From positions 744,001 to 808,000 of the forward strand of contig JAPDFW010000063.1 in the NCBI GenBank assembly GCA_028826165.1: a stretch of 64,000 nt of DNA, read 5' to 3'. Shown here in pieces: positions 44,601 to 56,411 of this stretch. The notes under the pieces are model-generated. The model was given only the letters and a program-made list of their open reading frames with translations. It ran no database searches and had not been told where the DNA came from. Numbering within the stretch: position 1 is the first letter of the stretch; each line of letters opens with the position of its first letter. The DNA is from Anaeramoeba ignava. Its lineage: Eukaryota; Metamonada; Anaeramoebidae. The position numbers were made by a program, and so were the translations under genes.

Positions 44601-47600
44601 CAGAGTGTGATAAAGTTGCGACAGGAATTGATTTCTGTGATTAAAACAAAGCTTCTCAAGAAATTTGATGCAATTCCTGAAAATTACTACCAAAAATTCT
44701 TTTCTGCAATATTCCAGTATTTTTTGAAAATTCAAAATCCGAATTCATGCATTGATGTTTTTCGTTTTTTCTCAGAAATTTTACACTTGAAGAATATCAA
44801 AGAAATGCTTGATTATGTAAATCCTAATCAGAAAGCATTCCTCGATCCTTTCATTTACTTGTTAAACAAAAGCAACCAAACACTTCGTGATTTAGTTATT
44901 AAGATTATCTTCAGGATGGACTATTTATTATCATTTTATGGATTTGAATCAAGATTAAAAATTGAAAACGGTTATTTGACCATTTCTGAATTGATGATAA
45001 AATATCCATTAACAAATGTTTTATCAGAACAACTTTCCAATCTTTTGATTGGAAGTAATTTTACAGATGAGAAAAAATCATTCGTTTTCAAAAACATTTG
45101 GATCATCTTCACAATCACGGAATTTATCCAAAAATTCCACGGAACGCACTCAATTGCGTTTCTGAAGAGTATTCTTACGTTTATGGACTATCACGAGGAA
45201 AACCAAGTTGTGATTTCTTCGCATTTACTTTGGCAAATCAAACTATTCCATTTGATAAGGATTGATGATCTTCGAGAAGAAGAAGAGAAAAGAATTTTAT
45301 CGCTTCCGTTTGTCAGACAATCTGCACACGGAATTGAAGAGGAGAAACAGAAAGATGTTGTTGTTTGCGAAGAAGATCCTCATAACAAACAAATCAATAC
45401 AATTATATTTCGGATCTTCAAAACAATACATTTTCGGAAAATGCAAGAAAAAGATGGATGGAAATCAATCCAAAAAACAGTTTCTCTTTTAAAGAGAAGA
45501 TCACTTGGATTAAGTGGGAAAAACGACTCTTTGATTGTGAGAAAGTTCATTGGCGATGTTGTTCGTTCGATAATCAAAAATATATCAACGGAAAGAACTG
45601 TTTGCACACAAAATCAATTCCAAATTTTTAGTGCAAATATACTTAAACTAATTGGAATGTCCCTGCTTTATTTTTTCACGAGTATGGAACCCAAATCACC
45701 AACAGAATTCCATTTCCCATTCAAAACAGATCACATAAACGATGTTTTCGTTGTGGAACTTTTTTACGAACTTGCCCAAAAACATATTTTCTTAAGCAAG
45801 CAGAAAATTTTTGAAGAAAAAACAGACAAAATTTATGAAATCATTGAAATCATAATTGTTTTCCATCTGCATTTGGTTCCAAAACCTAGGTTTGCATGCA
45901 ACAAAGATTTATCTTGAGAGAATTAAGCAGATTCTCGTTCTTTTCCCAAATCCGGATGTTTTTATGTACTGTATTGCGTTTGTTCTCGAGATTCTCTTCT
46001 CATCAAAAGAAAATGCAATTGAAAAAAGAGAAAATCACGAAAATACTGATATTGAAATTGATTTGGATCAGCAAGAAAAACAGGCAAAATTGGTTTGTTT
46101 ATTGGAGTTTATTCGCACAATATTTGACACACACTATTTGACAATTTCGTCGATGTTCAAACAAGAAGAAAACAAGAAAAAATTCAAGATCCAAAAATAC
46201 AAGTTCCAACTTCTTAAGATTCCAATTAATCAAATATTGGATGTTCTTCAAGGAGATGAATGGAGCGGATTTGTTTCGGAGATTTTTGAGGCAAAGAAAG
46301 TTTTAGATACAAAAATAAAGGTTTCTGTCATGCAATTCGAGGACGCAATGCTGATGGAAATGAGGATTCAATCCCCAATTATTTCACAAGAAAAAGACGA
46401 AATTGCAACGCATAAAACACGATTTAAAGAGGAAATCAAAAAAACAATTGAATTTCAAATGAAGAAGAATTTGGAGCAAAATATTCTTCGCAAGAAAAAG
46501 CGGATTGTATCTCAATTGAAATCAGCAATTCAATGGAAAAAGTTATCACGAAAATTAAACCACCAACAAGCACATTGGTCAAAATTGAAGAGCGTGTTTC
46601 GGTACAAAATGGATCGTGTTCAAGGAAATTTGGGTCAAAGAAAAAAGCTGAAAATCAATTACAATTATTGTGATTACAACGCTTTAAACAAAACCGGAAA
46701 GCGATTCTGATTTCCGATCACAAACAAAAAAAGAAGAAAAAAATGAGGAAAAGGATCTTTTCCAATTGTATTTGGATTTTAATGATTTCACAATCATTCC
46801 GAGCATTGATAATTTGAACAGGTTTTCGGACTTTCGAGATTTAGTAAACCCAAAAAACATATTGTTTTCTGAACCGTGTTTTATTCGTGATTTTATGAAG
46901 AACATTCCAGGAGTTTTCCAAATCAAATCAGAGAAAATATGTTTTTTTATTGAAACAACCAAAAATTGGGAATTGGATTTGAAAAACCCAAAAAAGATTA
47001 AAAAACAATGGGGAATAAACTCAATAGCAAAGATTCGCCAAATGAAGTTTAATTTCCAGCCAACAGCAATCGAAATTTTGTTTTTGAATCGGAAAAGTTA
47101 TTTTTTTAATTTCCCAACAAAGGAAATTGCGAATTCTGCTTTTGAAAATTTGAAGAATTTGAATTTAATCAATTTAACAGAAGAAGAATGGAATTTGGGG
47201 AATTTTCAACAATTGACAACAAAATGGCAGAATTTTGAAGTTAGCAATTTTGAGTATTTGATGAGATTAAATTATCTTGCAGGAAGAACATTTAATGATC
47301 TTTCGCAGTATCCTGTATTTCCTTGGATCTTATCAAATTATGAATCCAAATCAATTAATTTAAGTGATCCAAAAAATTATCGGGATCTAAGTAAGCCTAT
47401 TGGTGCTTTAAATAGTGATAGGCTAGAGAAGGTTGTAAAAAGATTTAACGACATGAGTACGAAAGATGCACTTTTTCCTCCGTTTCATTACGGATCTCTT
47501 TATTCATCATCAGGTAATTTTAAATTTTAAATTTTAAATTTTTGAATTTTTAATTTTAAATTTTAATTTCAAATAAAAAGGGATCGCACTTTATTATTTA

Positions 47601-49169
47601 GTCCGTTTGGAACCTTTCACAAAAATGTCTTACGAACTTCATAACCAAACTTTCGATCATCCAGACAGAATCTTCTTTTCAATAAATTCAGCTTGGAAAT
47701 CTGTGCTAACAAATTTTTCAGATATTCGAGAATTAATTCCCGAATTTTTTTACTTCCCTGAATTTTTGGAAAACAGAGAAAAAATTGATTTTGGAAAGCA
47801 ATTCACAGGAGACACAATTTCGGAAGTAATTCTTCCACTTTGGAGTCGTAATTCAGACACATTCATCCAGAAACACATGCAAGCATTCGAAAGCGAACAT
47901 GTTTCCAGCAATTTTCACAACTGGATCGATCTAATTTTCGGGTACAAACAACGGGGAAAACAAGCGAAAAATGCTCACAATGTATTTTTCCATCTTTCAT
48001 ATGAAAAAAACAACGATCTTTCAAGCCAAGAAGAGAAGGAAACTATAAATAAACACGTTGAGAATTTTGGACAAATTCCACGTCAACTTTTTACTGATCC
48101 ACATCCGGCAAAAAAAATAATAAAAGAGTCCCCTTTAATTTCTAAAATATCCCCCAAAAATATACTTGATAATATTGTCATTTGTCAATTACAAATCTCG
48201 GAGCATCCCATTTCTCATCTTCTGCTTTTGCACACTTCCAAAGACTCTGTTCCCGATACAAGTTTCGATAAACTTATTTCAATTGATTCGAGAAAGCATC
48301 TTCGGAACCACAAGTGGAACATTCACAAATTTGACTTCGAAACAATTTCTCTTCAGAAATCACCGAAAAAATTTGGATCGGAATTTTTTGAATTGGGATT
48401 TTTTCACTCGAGTTTGTATTCAGTGAATTCAAATTCTTTGATTTTCAGTTGCGGTTACAGTGATTTTAGTTTCCGTGTTCATAGCAGTGAATTTTTGGGG
48501 TTTCTGGGAGCGTTTATCAAGCACAAGGATATTGTAACATGCATTGCCTGCACAGACACCATTTTTGTCACAGGTTCACGCGATACTACTGTTGTTGTTT
48601 GGGATATTCTTTCCTCCAAAAAGCCGATTCAAATACAGCAAAGATATCAGCTTACAGATCATAAATATGAAGTGAATTGCGTTGCTATCAATCAGGAATA
48701 TGATATGCTTGTTACTGGATCAGAAGGCGGAAGTGTTCTTATTTATTCCTTGAATTCGGGCCGTTTTTTTTGTTCATTGGATTTGAAAAATTTGAATGAA
48801 AAAACATCAAAAATTTTGCAAGTTAGAATCAATAATAATGGAGGAATTATTGTTTTTTCAAGCAATATTATTTCTTCTATTTTTTCTACTTCGTATACTT
48901 TTTCTTTCTATTCCATTAATGCAAGATTTTTGGGTTCGATATCATTTGGCTATCCGATTACTTCTTGGGATGTTTCTTTCAATAATCTTTATCTTGTTGT
49001 TGGTTGTGAGAATGAGAAGATGGAAATTTTTGATCTTCAGAATTATAAAAGGGTGAAATCTTTTAAGATTACTTCACGTTGTTCTTCTGTCTGTATAACG
49101 AATGATGGGAAGTATTTATTAGTTGGATGTGAAAATGGGATGTTATTATTTATTCAGAGTGATGTTTAA
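38629..49169 (+). CDS. Giant BEACH-domain protein (ConA-like, PH-BEACH, BEACH, WD40), about 3,096 aa
   Basis: Exons: 38629-38865, 38965-39172, 39919-40097, 40300-40435, 40495-41001, 41077-47513 and 47581-49169. The N-terminal 1,000 residues look like helical repeats. A concanavalin-A-like domain starts near 1070 (FFDFSSGYFSLPKIQKWPTK, FCSWIRFEEI). PH-BEACH is at about 2355-2460 (PTAIEILFLNRKSYFFNFP). BEACH is at about 2466-2740 (LMRLNYLAGRTFNDLSQYPV, LPLWSRNSDTFI, HNWIDLIFGYKQRG). WD40 repeats follow from about 2840 to the end (VTGSRDTTVVVWDIL). This is the neurobeachin/LYST/WDFY family order; members organise vesicle traffic, lysosome size or autophagy. Exon 6 changes frame twice, once within 45856-45915 and once within 46688-46708, each skipping one base. 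Joined this way the total length fits exactly. Neither spot has the A/T-rich look of an intron here, so indels (real or assembly) are favoured. Confidence 0.9.
39173..39918. repeat. Intronic (AAATTAAATTC)n array
   Basis: BEACH-gene intron 2 (746 bp) is an 11-12 bp tandem repeat of AAATTAAATTC with small indels. It begins GTTTGAATT and ends AAATTAAG. Confidence 0.95.
40098..40299. repeat. Intronic 21-bp tandem repeat
   Basis: BEACH-gene intron 3 holds about eight copies of the 21-bp unit TTCTTTTCTTTATTATTTTAA (quoted as TTCTTTTCTTTATTATTTTA plus A). 21 is a multiple of three, so the array is open in one frame and could be mistaken for coding sequence. Confidence 0.92.
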
Positions 49170-51230
49170 AATTGAATTGAAAATTGGAACGAAAATTGAA
49201 ATGAAAATTCATTTGAAAAGTGGAACAAAATTGAAATGAAAATTCATTTGAAAATTCATTTGAAAAGTGGAACAAAATTGAAATGAAAATTGAAATGAAA
49301 ATTAAAATTGAAATTGAAATTAAAATTGAAATTAAAATTCCTTTGAAAATTGGAACAAAATTGAAATGAAAATTGAAATGAAAATTTATTTGAAAATTGA
49401 AATGAAAATTGAAATGAAAATTTATTTGAAAATTGAAATGAAAATTGAAATTAAAATTGAAATGAAAATTCATTTGAAAATTGATTTGAAAAGTGGAACA
49501 AAATTAAAATGAAAATTCATTTGAAAAGTGGAACAAAATTGAAATGAAAATTGAAATGAAAATTAAAATTAAAATTGAAATGAAAATTCATTTGAAAATT
49601 GAAATGAAAATTGAAATGAAAATTAAAATGAAAATTCATTTGAAAAGTGGAACAAAATTGAAATGAAAATTGAAATGAAAATTAAAATTAAAATTGAAAT
49701 GAAAATTGAAATGAAAATTAAAATGAAAATTCATTTGAAAAGTGGAACAAAATTGAAATGAAAATTGAAATGAAAATTAAAATTAAAATTGAAATGAAAA
49801 TTCATTTGAAAATTGATTTGAAAAGTGGAACAAAATTGAAATGAAAATTGAAATGAAAATTGAAATGAAAATTGAAATGAAAATTGAAATGAAAATTAAA
49901 TTGAAAAGTGGAACAAAATTTATTTGAAAAGTTGAACAAAATTGAAATGAAAATTAAAATGAAAATTCATTTGAAAAGTGGAACAAAATTCATTTGAAAA
50001 GTTGAACAAAATTGAAATGAAAATTAAAATGAAAATTAAAATGAAAATTCATTTGAAAATTAAAATGAAAATTGAAATGAAAATTGAAATGAAATTGAAA
50101 TGAAAATTGAAATGAAATTGAAATGAAAATTGAAATGAAATTGAAATGAAAATTGAAATGAAATTGAAATGAAAATTGAAATGAAATTGAAATGAAAATT
50201 GAAATGAAATTGAAATGAAAATTGAAATGAAAATTCATTTGAAAAGTGGAACAAAATTAAAATGAAAATTCATTTGAAAAGTTGAACAAAATTGAAATGA
50301 AAATTAAAATGAAAATTCATTTGAAAAGTGGAACAAAATTGAAATGAAAATTGAAATGAAAATTTATTTGAAAAGTGGAAAAAAATTGAAATGAAAATTG
50401 AAATGAAAATTCATTTGAAAAGTGGAATGAAAATTGAAATGAAAATTAAAATGAAAATCAAAATTAAAATTGAAATGAAAATTGAAATGAAAATTGAAAT
50501 GAAAATTAAAATTAAAATTGAAATGAAAATTCATTTGAAAATTGATTTGAAAAGTGGAACAAAATTGAAATGAAAATTAAATTGAAAATTGAAATGAAAA
50601 TTGAAATGAAAATTGATTTGAAAATTGGAACAAAATTGAAATTAAAATTAATTTGAAAATTGGAACAAAATTGAAATGAAAATTGAAATGAAAATTGAAA
50701 TGAAAATTAAAATTAAAATTCATTTGAAAAGTGGAACAAAATTGAAATGAAAATTCATTTGAAAATTTATTTGAAAAGTGGAACAAAATTAAAATGAAAA
50801 TTGAAATGAAAATTGAAATGAAAATTGAAATGAAAATTAAAATTAAAATTGAAATGAAAATTCATTTGAAAATTTATTTGAAAAGTGGAACAAAATTGAA
50901 ATGAAAATTAAATTGAAAATTGAAATGAAAATTGAAATGAAAATTGATTTGAAAAGTGGAACAAAATTGAAATGAAAATTTATTTGAAAATTGGAACAAA
51001 ATTGAAATGAAAATTGAAATGAAAATTGAAATGAAAATTGAAATTAAAATTCATTTGAAAATTGAAATGAAAATTAAAATGAAAATTAAATTGAAAATTA
51101 AAATGAAAATTAAAATGAAAATTAAAATGAAAATTGAAATGAAAATTAAAATGAAAATTCATTTGAAAATTGAAATGAAAATTAAAATGAAAATTAGAAT
51201 GAATTTAATTATTTTGAATTGATTTTTGAA
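49170..51230. repeat. 2-kb minisatellite (ATTGAAATGAAA with CATTTGAAAAGTGGAACAAA)
   Basis: The region downstream of the BEACH gene is a two-level repeat. Level one is the 12-bp unit ATTGAAATGAAA. Level two is the word CATTTGAAAAGTGGAACAAA inserted every 50-150 bases with GTTGAACAAA and ATTGGAACAAA variants. The first unit lies inside the BEACH 3' flank (49180). The tail (51231-51308) degrades into AAATTTTGAAATAAATTT next to the kinase-like gene stop. No gene seen. Confidence 0.93.
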
Positions 51231-51308
51231 ATAAATTTTGAATTAAATTTTGAAATAAATTTTGAAATAAATTTAAATTGAATTTGGAAATAAATTTTGG
51301 ATTGAATT

Positions 51309-51860
51309 TTAAAGGAATTTTTTGAGTTTTTCTTCAAAATCTTCTGTGCTTCCAAGATTTTCAACAACTTGGTCAGCCAATTCCATTGTAGCTTTATTTT
51401 GCTGAGCAGAAGGATCAGAACTTTCGAATTCTTTTTTTTCTTGTTCAATAAACTTTTCCAAAGTAATAGGGTCATCATCATCTCTTTTTCTTTGGATCAT
51501 TCTTTTAAAACGTTCTTCAACAGGACTTGAAACACATAAAAGAGTAAATGCTTTATTTTTTCTGAGTTCTTTAACTTCTTCAGGATGTCGAATACTATCA
51601 ACAATAAAATTTTGAAAATCGGTTTTTTTTGAAATTAATTCTAATGCTTTTTTTGCTAAACAACCTTCTCCTAATTCTTTTCTTAAATCATTCCCACAAA
51701 CTCTCATGTTTTCTCTTGTTATTTGTTTGTTTCCATCTCGTAATTCTTGTCGAATTATATCAGAAAGTGAAAAAGTATAATATCCTTTTGATTCAAAAAA
51801 TTTTAATGCTGTTGTTTTTCCTGAACAATTTAATCCACAAAGTCCTATAATTTTTGCCAT
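51309..51860 (-). CDS. P-loop nucleotide-kinase-like protein (AAA_18 / UPF0200-like), 183 aa
   Basis: Small intronless P-loop protein. MAKIIGLCGLNCSGKTTA gives an N-terminal Walker A (GLNCSGKT). LSDIIRQELRDGNKQITREN follows, then NFIVDSIRHPEEVKELRK, an LLCVSSPVEERFKRM strand-helix, and FESSDPSAQQNKATMELAD near the C-terminus. The DSIR.P.EV segment and overall order match the adenylate-kinase-like domain found alone in UPF0200 proteins and fused N-terminally to some dCMP-deaminase-like proteins. Dephospho-CoA kinase is a more distant possibility. Phosphoryl transfer to a nucleotide is the likely chemistry; substrate unknown. It shares an 84-bp promoter with the divergent RCC1-BTB gene. Confidence 0.82.
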   Translation of the reverse strand: MAKIIGLCGLNCSGKTTALKFFESKGYYTFSLSDIIRQELRDGNKQITRENMRVCGNDLRKELGEGCLAKKALELISKKTDFQNFIVDSIRHPEEVKELRKNKAFTLLCVSSPVEERFKRMIQRKRDDDDPITLEKFIEQEKKEFESSDPSAQQNKATMELADQVVENLGSTEDFEEKLKKFL

Positions 51861-51944
51861 TAAAAAATGAAAAAAATGAATTTTTTTTTTTCATTTTTTT
51901 TTTTCATTTTTTCTTTCATTTTTCTTTCTTTCATTTTTCTTTTA
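51861..51944. promoter_or_regulatory. 84-bp bidirectional promoter
   Basis: This is the only DNA between the start codons of the kinase-like gene (51860, minus) and the RCC1-BTB gene (51945, plus). It contains AAAAAATGAAAAAAATGAA facing the minus gene and five CATTTTT-type words facing the plus gene, with no other recognisable element. It therefore bounds the minimal promoter content for both genes, if the RCC1-BTB first exon is right. Confidence 0.6.
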
Positions 51945-54900
51945 ATGCATTTTTCTTGGGGGTTTGTTTTTTTATCAATTTTTAAATCATTAACCATTTA
52001 ATTTCAGTTCAAGAAATTTATTTAAATTTAAAATCACAATGAAAATCAAATTCAAATCAAAATCAAAATCAAAACCAAAAATCAAAAATTAAAATCAAAA
52101 TCAATATCAAAATAAAAATCAAAATCAAAATCAAAATCAAAAATCAAAATCAAAATCAAAATCAAAATCAAAATCAAAATCAAAATTAAATTTAAAATTA
52201 AAATCAAAATCAAAATCAAAATCAAAATCAAAATCAAAATCAAAATCAAAATCAAAATCAAAATCAAAATCAAAATCAAAATCAAAATCAAAATCAAAAT
52301 CAAAATCAAAATCAAAATCAAATCAAAATCAAAATCAAAATCAAAATCAAAATCAAAATCAAAATCAAAATCAAATTTAAAATCAAAATCAAAATCAAAA
52401 TCAAAATCAAAATCAAAAATCAAAATCAAAATCAAAATCAAAATCAAATTTAAAATTAAAATCAAAATCAAAATCAAAATCAAAATCAAAATCAAAATCA
52501 AAATCAAAATCAAAATCAAAATTAAAATCAAAATCAAAATCAAAATTAAAATCAATATCAAAAATCAAAATCAAAATCAAAATCAAAATCAAAATCAAAA
52601 TCAAAATCAAAATCAAAATCAAAATCAAAATCAAAAATCAAAATTAAAATCAAAATCAAAATAAAAATCAATATCAAAATCAAAATGAAAATCAAAATAA
52701 AAATCAAAATCAAAATCAAAATCAAAATCAAAATCAAAATCAAAATCAAAATCAAAATCAATTCAAAATCAAAATCAAAATCAAAATTAAAATTAAAATC
52801 AAAATAAAAATCAAAAATCAAAATCAAAATCAAAATAAAAACCAAAATCAAAATCAAAATCAAAATCAAAATTAAAATCAAAATTAAAATCAAAATTAAA
52901 ATTAAAATCAAAATTAAAATCAAAATTAAAATCAAAATCAAAATCAAAATCAAAATCAAAATCAAATCAAAATCAAAAATAAAAATAAAAATCAAAAATC
53001 AATATCAAAATTAAAAAAAAAATCAAAATCAAAAATCAAAATTAAAATCAAAAATCAAAATCAAAAATCAAAATTAAAATTAAAATCAAAATCAAAATCA
53101 AAATTAAAATCAATATCAAATATAAAATTCAAAATCAAAATAAAAATCAATATCAATAAAAATCAAAATCAAAATCAAAATCTAAATCTCAAAATCAAAA
53201 TCAAAATCAAAATCAAAATCAAAATCAAAATCAAAATCAAAATCAAAATCAAAATCAATTAAAAATCAAAATCAAAATCAAAATCAAAATCAAAATCAAA
53301 ATCAAAATCAAAATCAAAATCAAAATCAAAATCAAAATTAAAATCAAAATCAAAATCAAAATCAAAATCAAAATCAAAATCAAAATCAAAATCAAAATCA
53401 AAATCAAAATCAAAATTAAAATCAATATCTAAATCAAAATCAAAATTAAAATTAAAATCAAAATAAAAATAAAAATCAATATCAAAATCAAAATCAAAAT
53501 CCAAAATCAAAATCAAAATCAAAATCAAAATCAAAATTAAAATTAAAATCAAAATTAATATCAAAATTAATATCAAAATTAAAATCAATATCAAATATAA
53601 AATTCAAAATCAAAATAAAAATCAATATCAATATCAAAATTAAAATTAAAATCAAAATCAATATCAAAATTAAAATCAATATCAAAATCTAAATCAATAT
53701 CAATATCAAATTGAAAATCAAAATCAAAATCAAAATCAAAACCAAAATTAAAATCAAAATCAAAATCAAAATCAAAATTAAAATAAAAATCAATATTAAA
53801 ATTGAAATGAAATAGATATAACAGTCACAATCAACTGGGTGAAATCAAAGAAAACTTGAAAGAAAAAATCTATGAACCAAGTCCAATAACATCATTTGGA
53901 AAACGAACTTACATTCAATCAGTATCACCATCAATGTACAACACATGTTTTATAACAGAAGACGGAACTCTAAGACAAATCGGAAGTCACACACACAAAA
54001 AATGGCACAAACACAATAAAATGGATTCCATCGATCAAATCGATTGTGGATCTGAATTTTGGATTGTGAAAACAACATCAGGAAAGGTATTTTCATGGGG
54101 AGAAAACAAACACGGTCAATTAGGATTTGAAGTGATAAAATCCACCGATGAACCAACTCAAATACCCTTCTTCAAAGACAAGTCTGTGAGGGATGTGGCA
54201 TGTGGAGTGCTCACAACATACATAATAACTGAGGATCATAAATTGTATTCTTTTGGATACAATTATTATGGACAAACAGGAAAAATCACTGAGAGCAGAG
54301 TGGTTCTCAAAGTGACTCAAGTTGCCTCAAATGCGCTCAAAGTTTTTTCGGGTAGAGATTCGCATTTCATGTTTTTGCAAACTCTCGACCACGAAATTTA
54401 CGCTTGTGGAAGAAACGAATACGGACAACTTGGCGTTCCAAAAATTGAACGACTTGATTCACTTACTTTACTTCCTTTTTTTGAAGGCAAAAATATTGTT
54501 TCTTTTGCTTGTAGCTTTTATCATACTAGCGTCTTGGTTATTGAGAATGGGGTCTATACGGTTTATACTTCTGGAGGAGGAAAAACTAATGGAATTGGTG
54601 TTAATTCAGATAGTTTTGTTGTGATTCCTAGTTTTATCAACGAGGACATCAGATGGATCACCTCAGGAAGCGCCCATTCGTTAGCTATGAACTCCAAAAA
54701 GGAGATTTTTATATGGGGCAAAAATGCTGGCTATGGAGAACTTGGTATGGGAGATAATCCCCAATTTTTGTTAATTCCTACTAGGATTATCATCAACAAC
54801 TTGGATCTTTTTGGCCAAATAGATATCATTTGTGGATCACTAAATACTTTTGTTTATTCACAATGCAAATCCACTTTGCATGAGGAATTGAGAGATTTTT

Positions 54901-55523
54901 TTTTTGAGAAAAAACTTGCGAATTTTGTCATTCCGTTCCAAAATGGAGATCACAAAATTGAAGTTCATTTGGAATTTATTAATGCTAGAATTGGAAGTGA
55001 AAATGCAGAAAAATTGAAGGGTTTTTTGTTGACAAAATCCGCGAATTTTGTTGAGCATTTCTTTCAATGGGTTTATTATGGAGAGTTTTCTTCTGCAGTG
55101 AAAGAAACACTGATGTATTTAGGGTTTGATGAGGAAACGATCCAAAAAAATATAAGAAAAAATTCATTGATTGAAATGGTTAATAAAATGTATCTTGATG
55201 AAAATACAAAAGATTTCGCAATTGTTGTTGGGAATCAAAAAATAAAAGCTCACAAATCAATTCTGTATTCACGAAGTGGATTATTCAAAGGGATGTTTTT
55301 ATCCGTAACTAATGACAAATCTAATCAAGTTAATGATTATTCAAATCGATCAGCAAAATCAATTGAACAATTCATTTATTTTCTTTATCATGATAAATTT
55401 GAAGGGAAAGTAAAAAAGAAAAAGAAATTTTTGAAAGAATTGGATGATGCTGATGATTATTATCAAATATATAATAAAAATTATTTTAGAAAGATACTTC
55501 AAGGATTAAGAATAAAAATTTAA
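51945..55523 (+). CDS. RCC1-BTB protein, 2 exons, 574 aa
   Basis: Exon 2 (53816-55523) carries the bulk. It opens with A|TAT AAC AGT, and exon 1 is proposed at 51945-51961 (MHFSW plus GG) with donor GTTTGT, giving MHFSWGYNSHNQLGE, the classic first RCC1 blade motif. Total 1725 bp, 574 residues. RCC1-like repeats fill about residues 1-345 (VFSWGENKHGQLGFE, LYSFGYNYYGQTGK, YACGRNEYGQLGV, IFIWGKNAGYGELGMGD). Two BTB-like units follow: a degenerate one (about 365-450) and a clear one (DFAIVVGNQKIKAHKSIL, SGLFKGMFLSV). The family includes guanine-exchange or ubiquitin-ligase adaptors; here the function is unknown. It is a paralogue of the partial gene at 1-803. Exon 1 is a hand prediction; exon 2 is firm. 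Confidence 0.85.
51962..53815. repeat. Giant (AAAATC)n intron, 1.85 kb
   Basis: From about 52030 to 53810 the sequence is almost pure AAAATC with AAAATT, AATATC and AAAATAAAAATC variants. Runs of more than 20 perfect hexamers occur near 52200-52370 and 53190-53420. It separates the 17-nt first exon from exon 2 of the RCC1-BTB gene. The opposite strand gives long spurious frames of Asp-Phe and Leu-Ile repeats. Confidence 0.95.
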
Positions 55524-55585
55524 AAAATTTAAAAAATAATTTTTTCATTTTTCATTTTTCATTTTTCAATTTTTTAATAAAAAAA

Positions 55586-56237
55586 ATGTCAACTATTGAA
55601 AACATTCAAAATGAAAGATTTAAAAAATATCTTCCAGAAATTACAAAAATAACACAAAATCTTATTGAAAAGTTTATACATCAAATACTAGATTCATTTT
55701 ATAAGAAACAAGAAAATCTTTTTAAAATTTATGGTCAACAAACAATTGAAATTGAAGAAATTTTTGAAACTTATAAAGAATTTTTCATTTTTGGAGTTAA
55801 AAAGAATATGAATGAAGAAGAAATGTCAAATAATTTACAAACATTTGGCATTTCAAAAGAAGTTTCCAATTTTATTTCTGATGCTTTTATTGCCAGAAAA
55901 CTTGAAATTGAAGCAGTTTTAAAAATTGATTCTTCAAAAATTAGTTCATGTTTTTTAAAAGATTTTGATTGGAAAATTAATGTAATTTGTTTTAATTAAT
56001 GTCTTATTATCAATGTCAAATGTTTAATGTTTTTGTTTATGTTGTTTTTTTTAGTATGTTATGTCAAGTAATACAATTTCAGAAATTCAACATCCTTTAT
56101 TAACATTAAATTTATATCTTCAATCAAATGGTCAAGTCCAAGAAGTTTTGCTAGAATTTACACCTCCAGAACTTGAGGAGTTTATTGATGAACTTCAAAA
56201 AGCAGGAAATATTATTCAAAAATTAACATTTAAATAA
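55586..56237 (+). CDS. COMM-domain (COMMD) protein, 2 exons, 192 aa
   Basis: Exons 55586-55981 and 56055-56237 join in phase (579 bp) to 192 residues, the usual COMMD size. The N-terminal about 120 residues are helical. The COMM domain starts at LKDFDWKINYVMSSNT, with the conserved Phe-Asp-Trp-Lys start and the Val/Ser-Ser strand created by the splice, and continues through LTLNLYLQSNGQVQEVLLEF to the final helix TPPELEEFIDELQKAG. COMMD proteins form the Commander complex that recycles endosomal cargo. Which of the ten family members it is cannot be decided by eye. CATTTTTCATTTTTCATTTT lies about 20 bp before the ATG. Confidence 0.9.
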
Positions 56238-56411
56238 TAAAAAAAAAGAAAATTTAAAAAAAAAGAAGAAAAGAAGAAAATTTTTTTTTCTCTATTTTTT
56301 TTTTAATTAAAAAATTTTAATAATTTTTAAATCATTTTTTTTCATTTTTTCCTTTTTTTTCCATTTTTAAATTTTTTTTCCGTTTATTTTTTCATTTTTG
56401 CTTTTTTTTAA

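Noticed and set aside
45890-45906. 17-bp micro-intron GTTTGC...CAAAG in the BEACH gene
   Set aside because: Removing it does not restore the frame, and it is far below the 63-bp minimum of other introns here.
52082-53685. Five overlapping minus-strand frames of Asp-Phe / Leu-Ile repeats
   Set aside because: Pure (AAAATC)n translated in the reverse strand; same signal as other introns, no start context or conserved residue.
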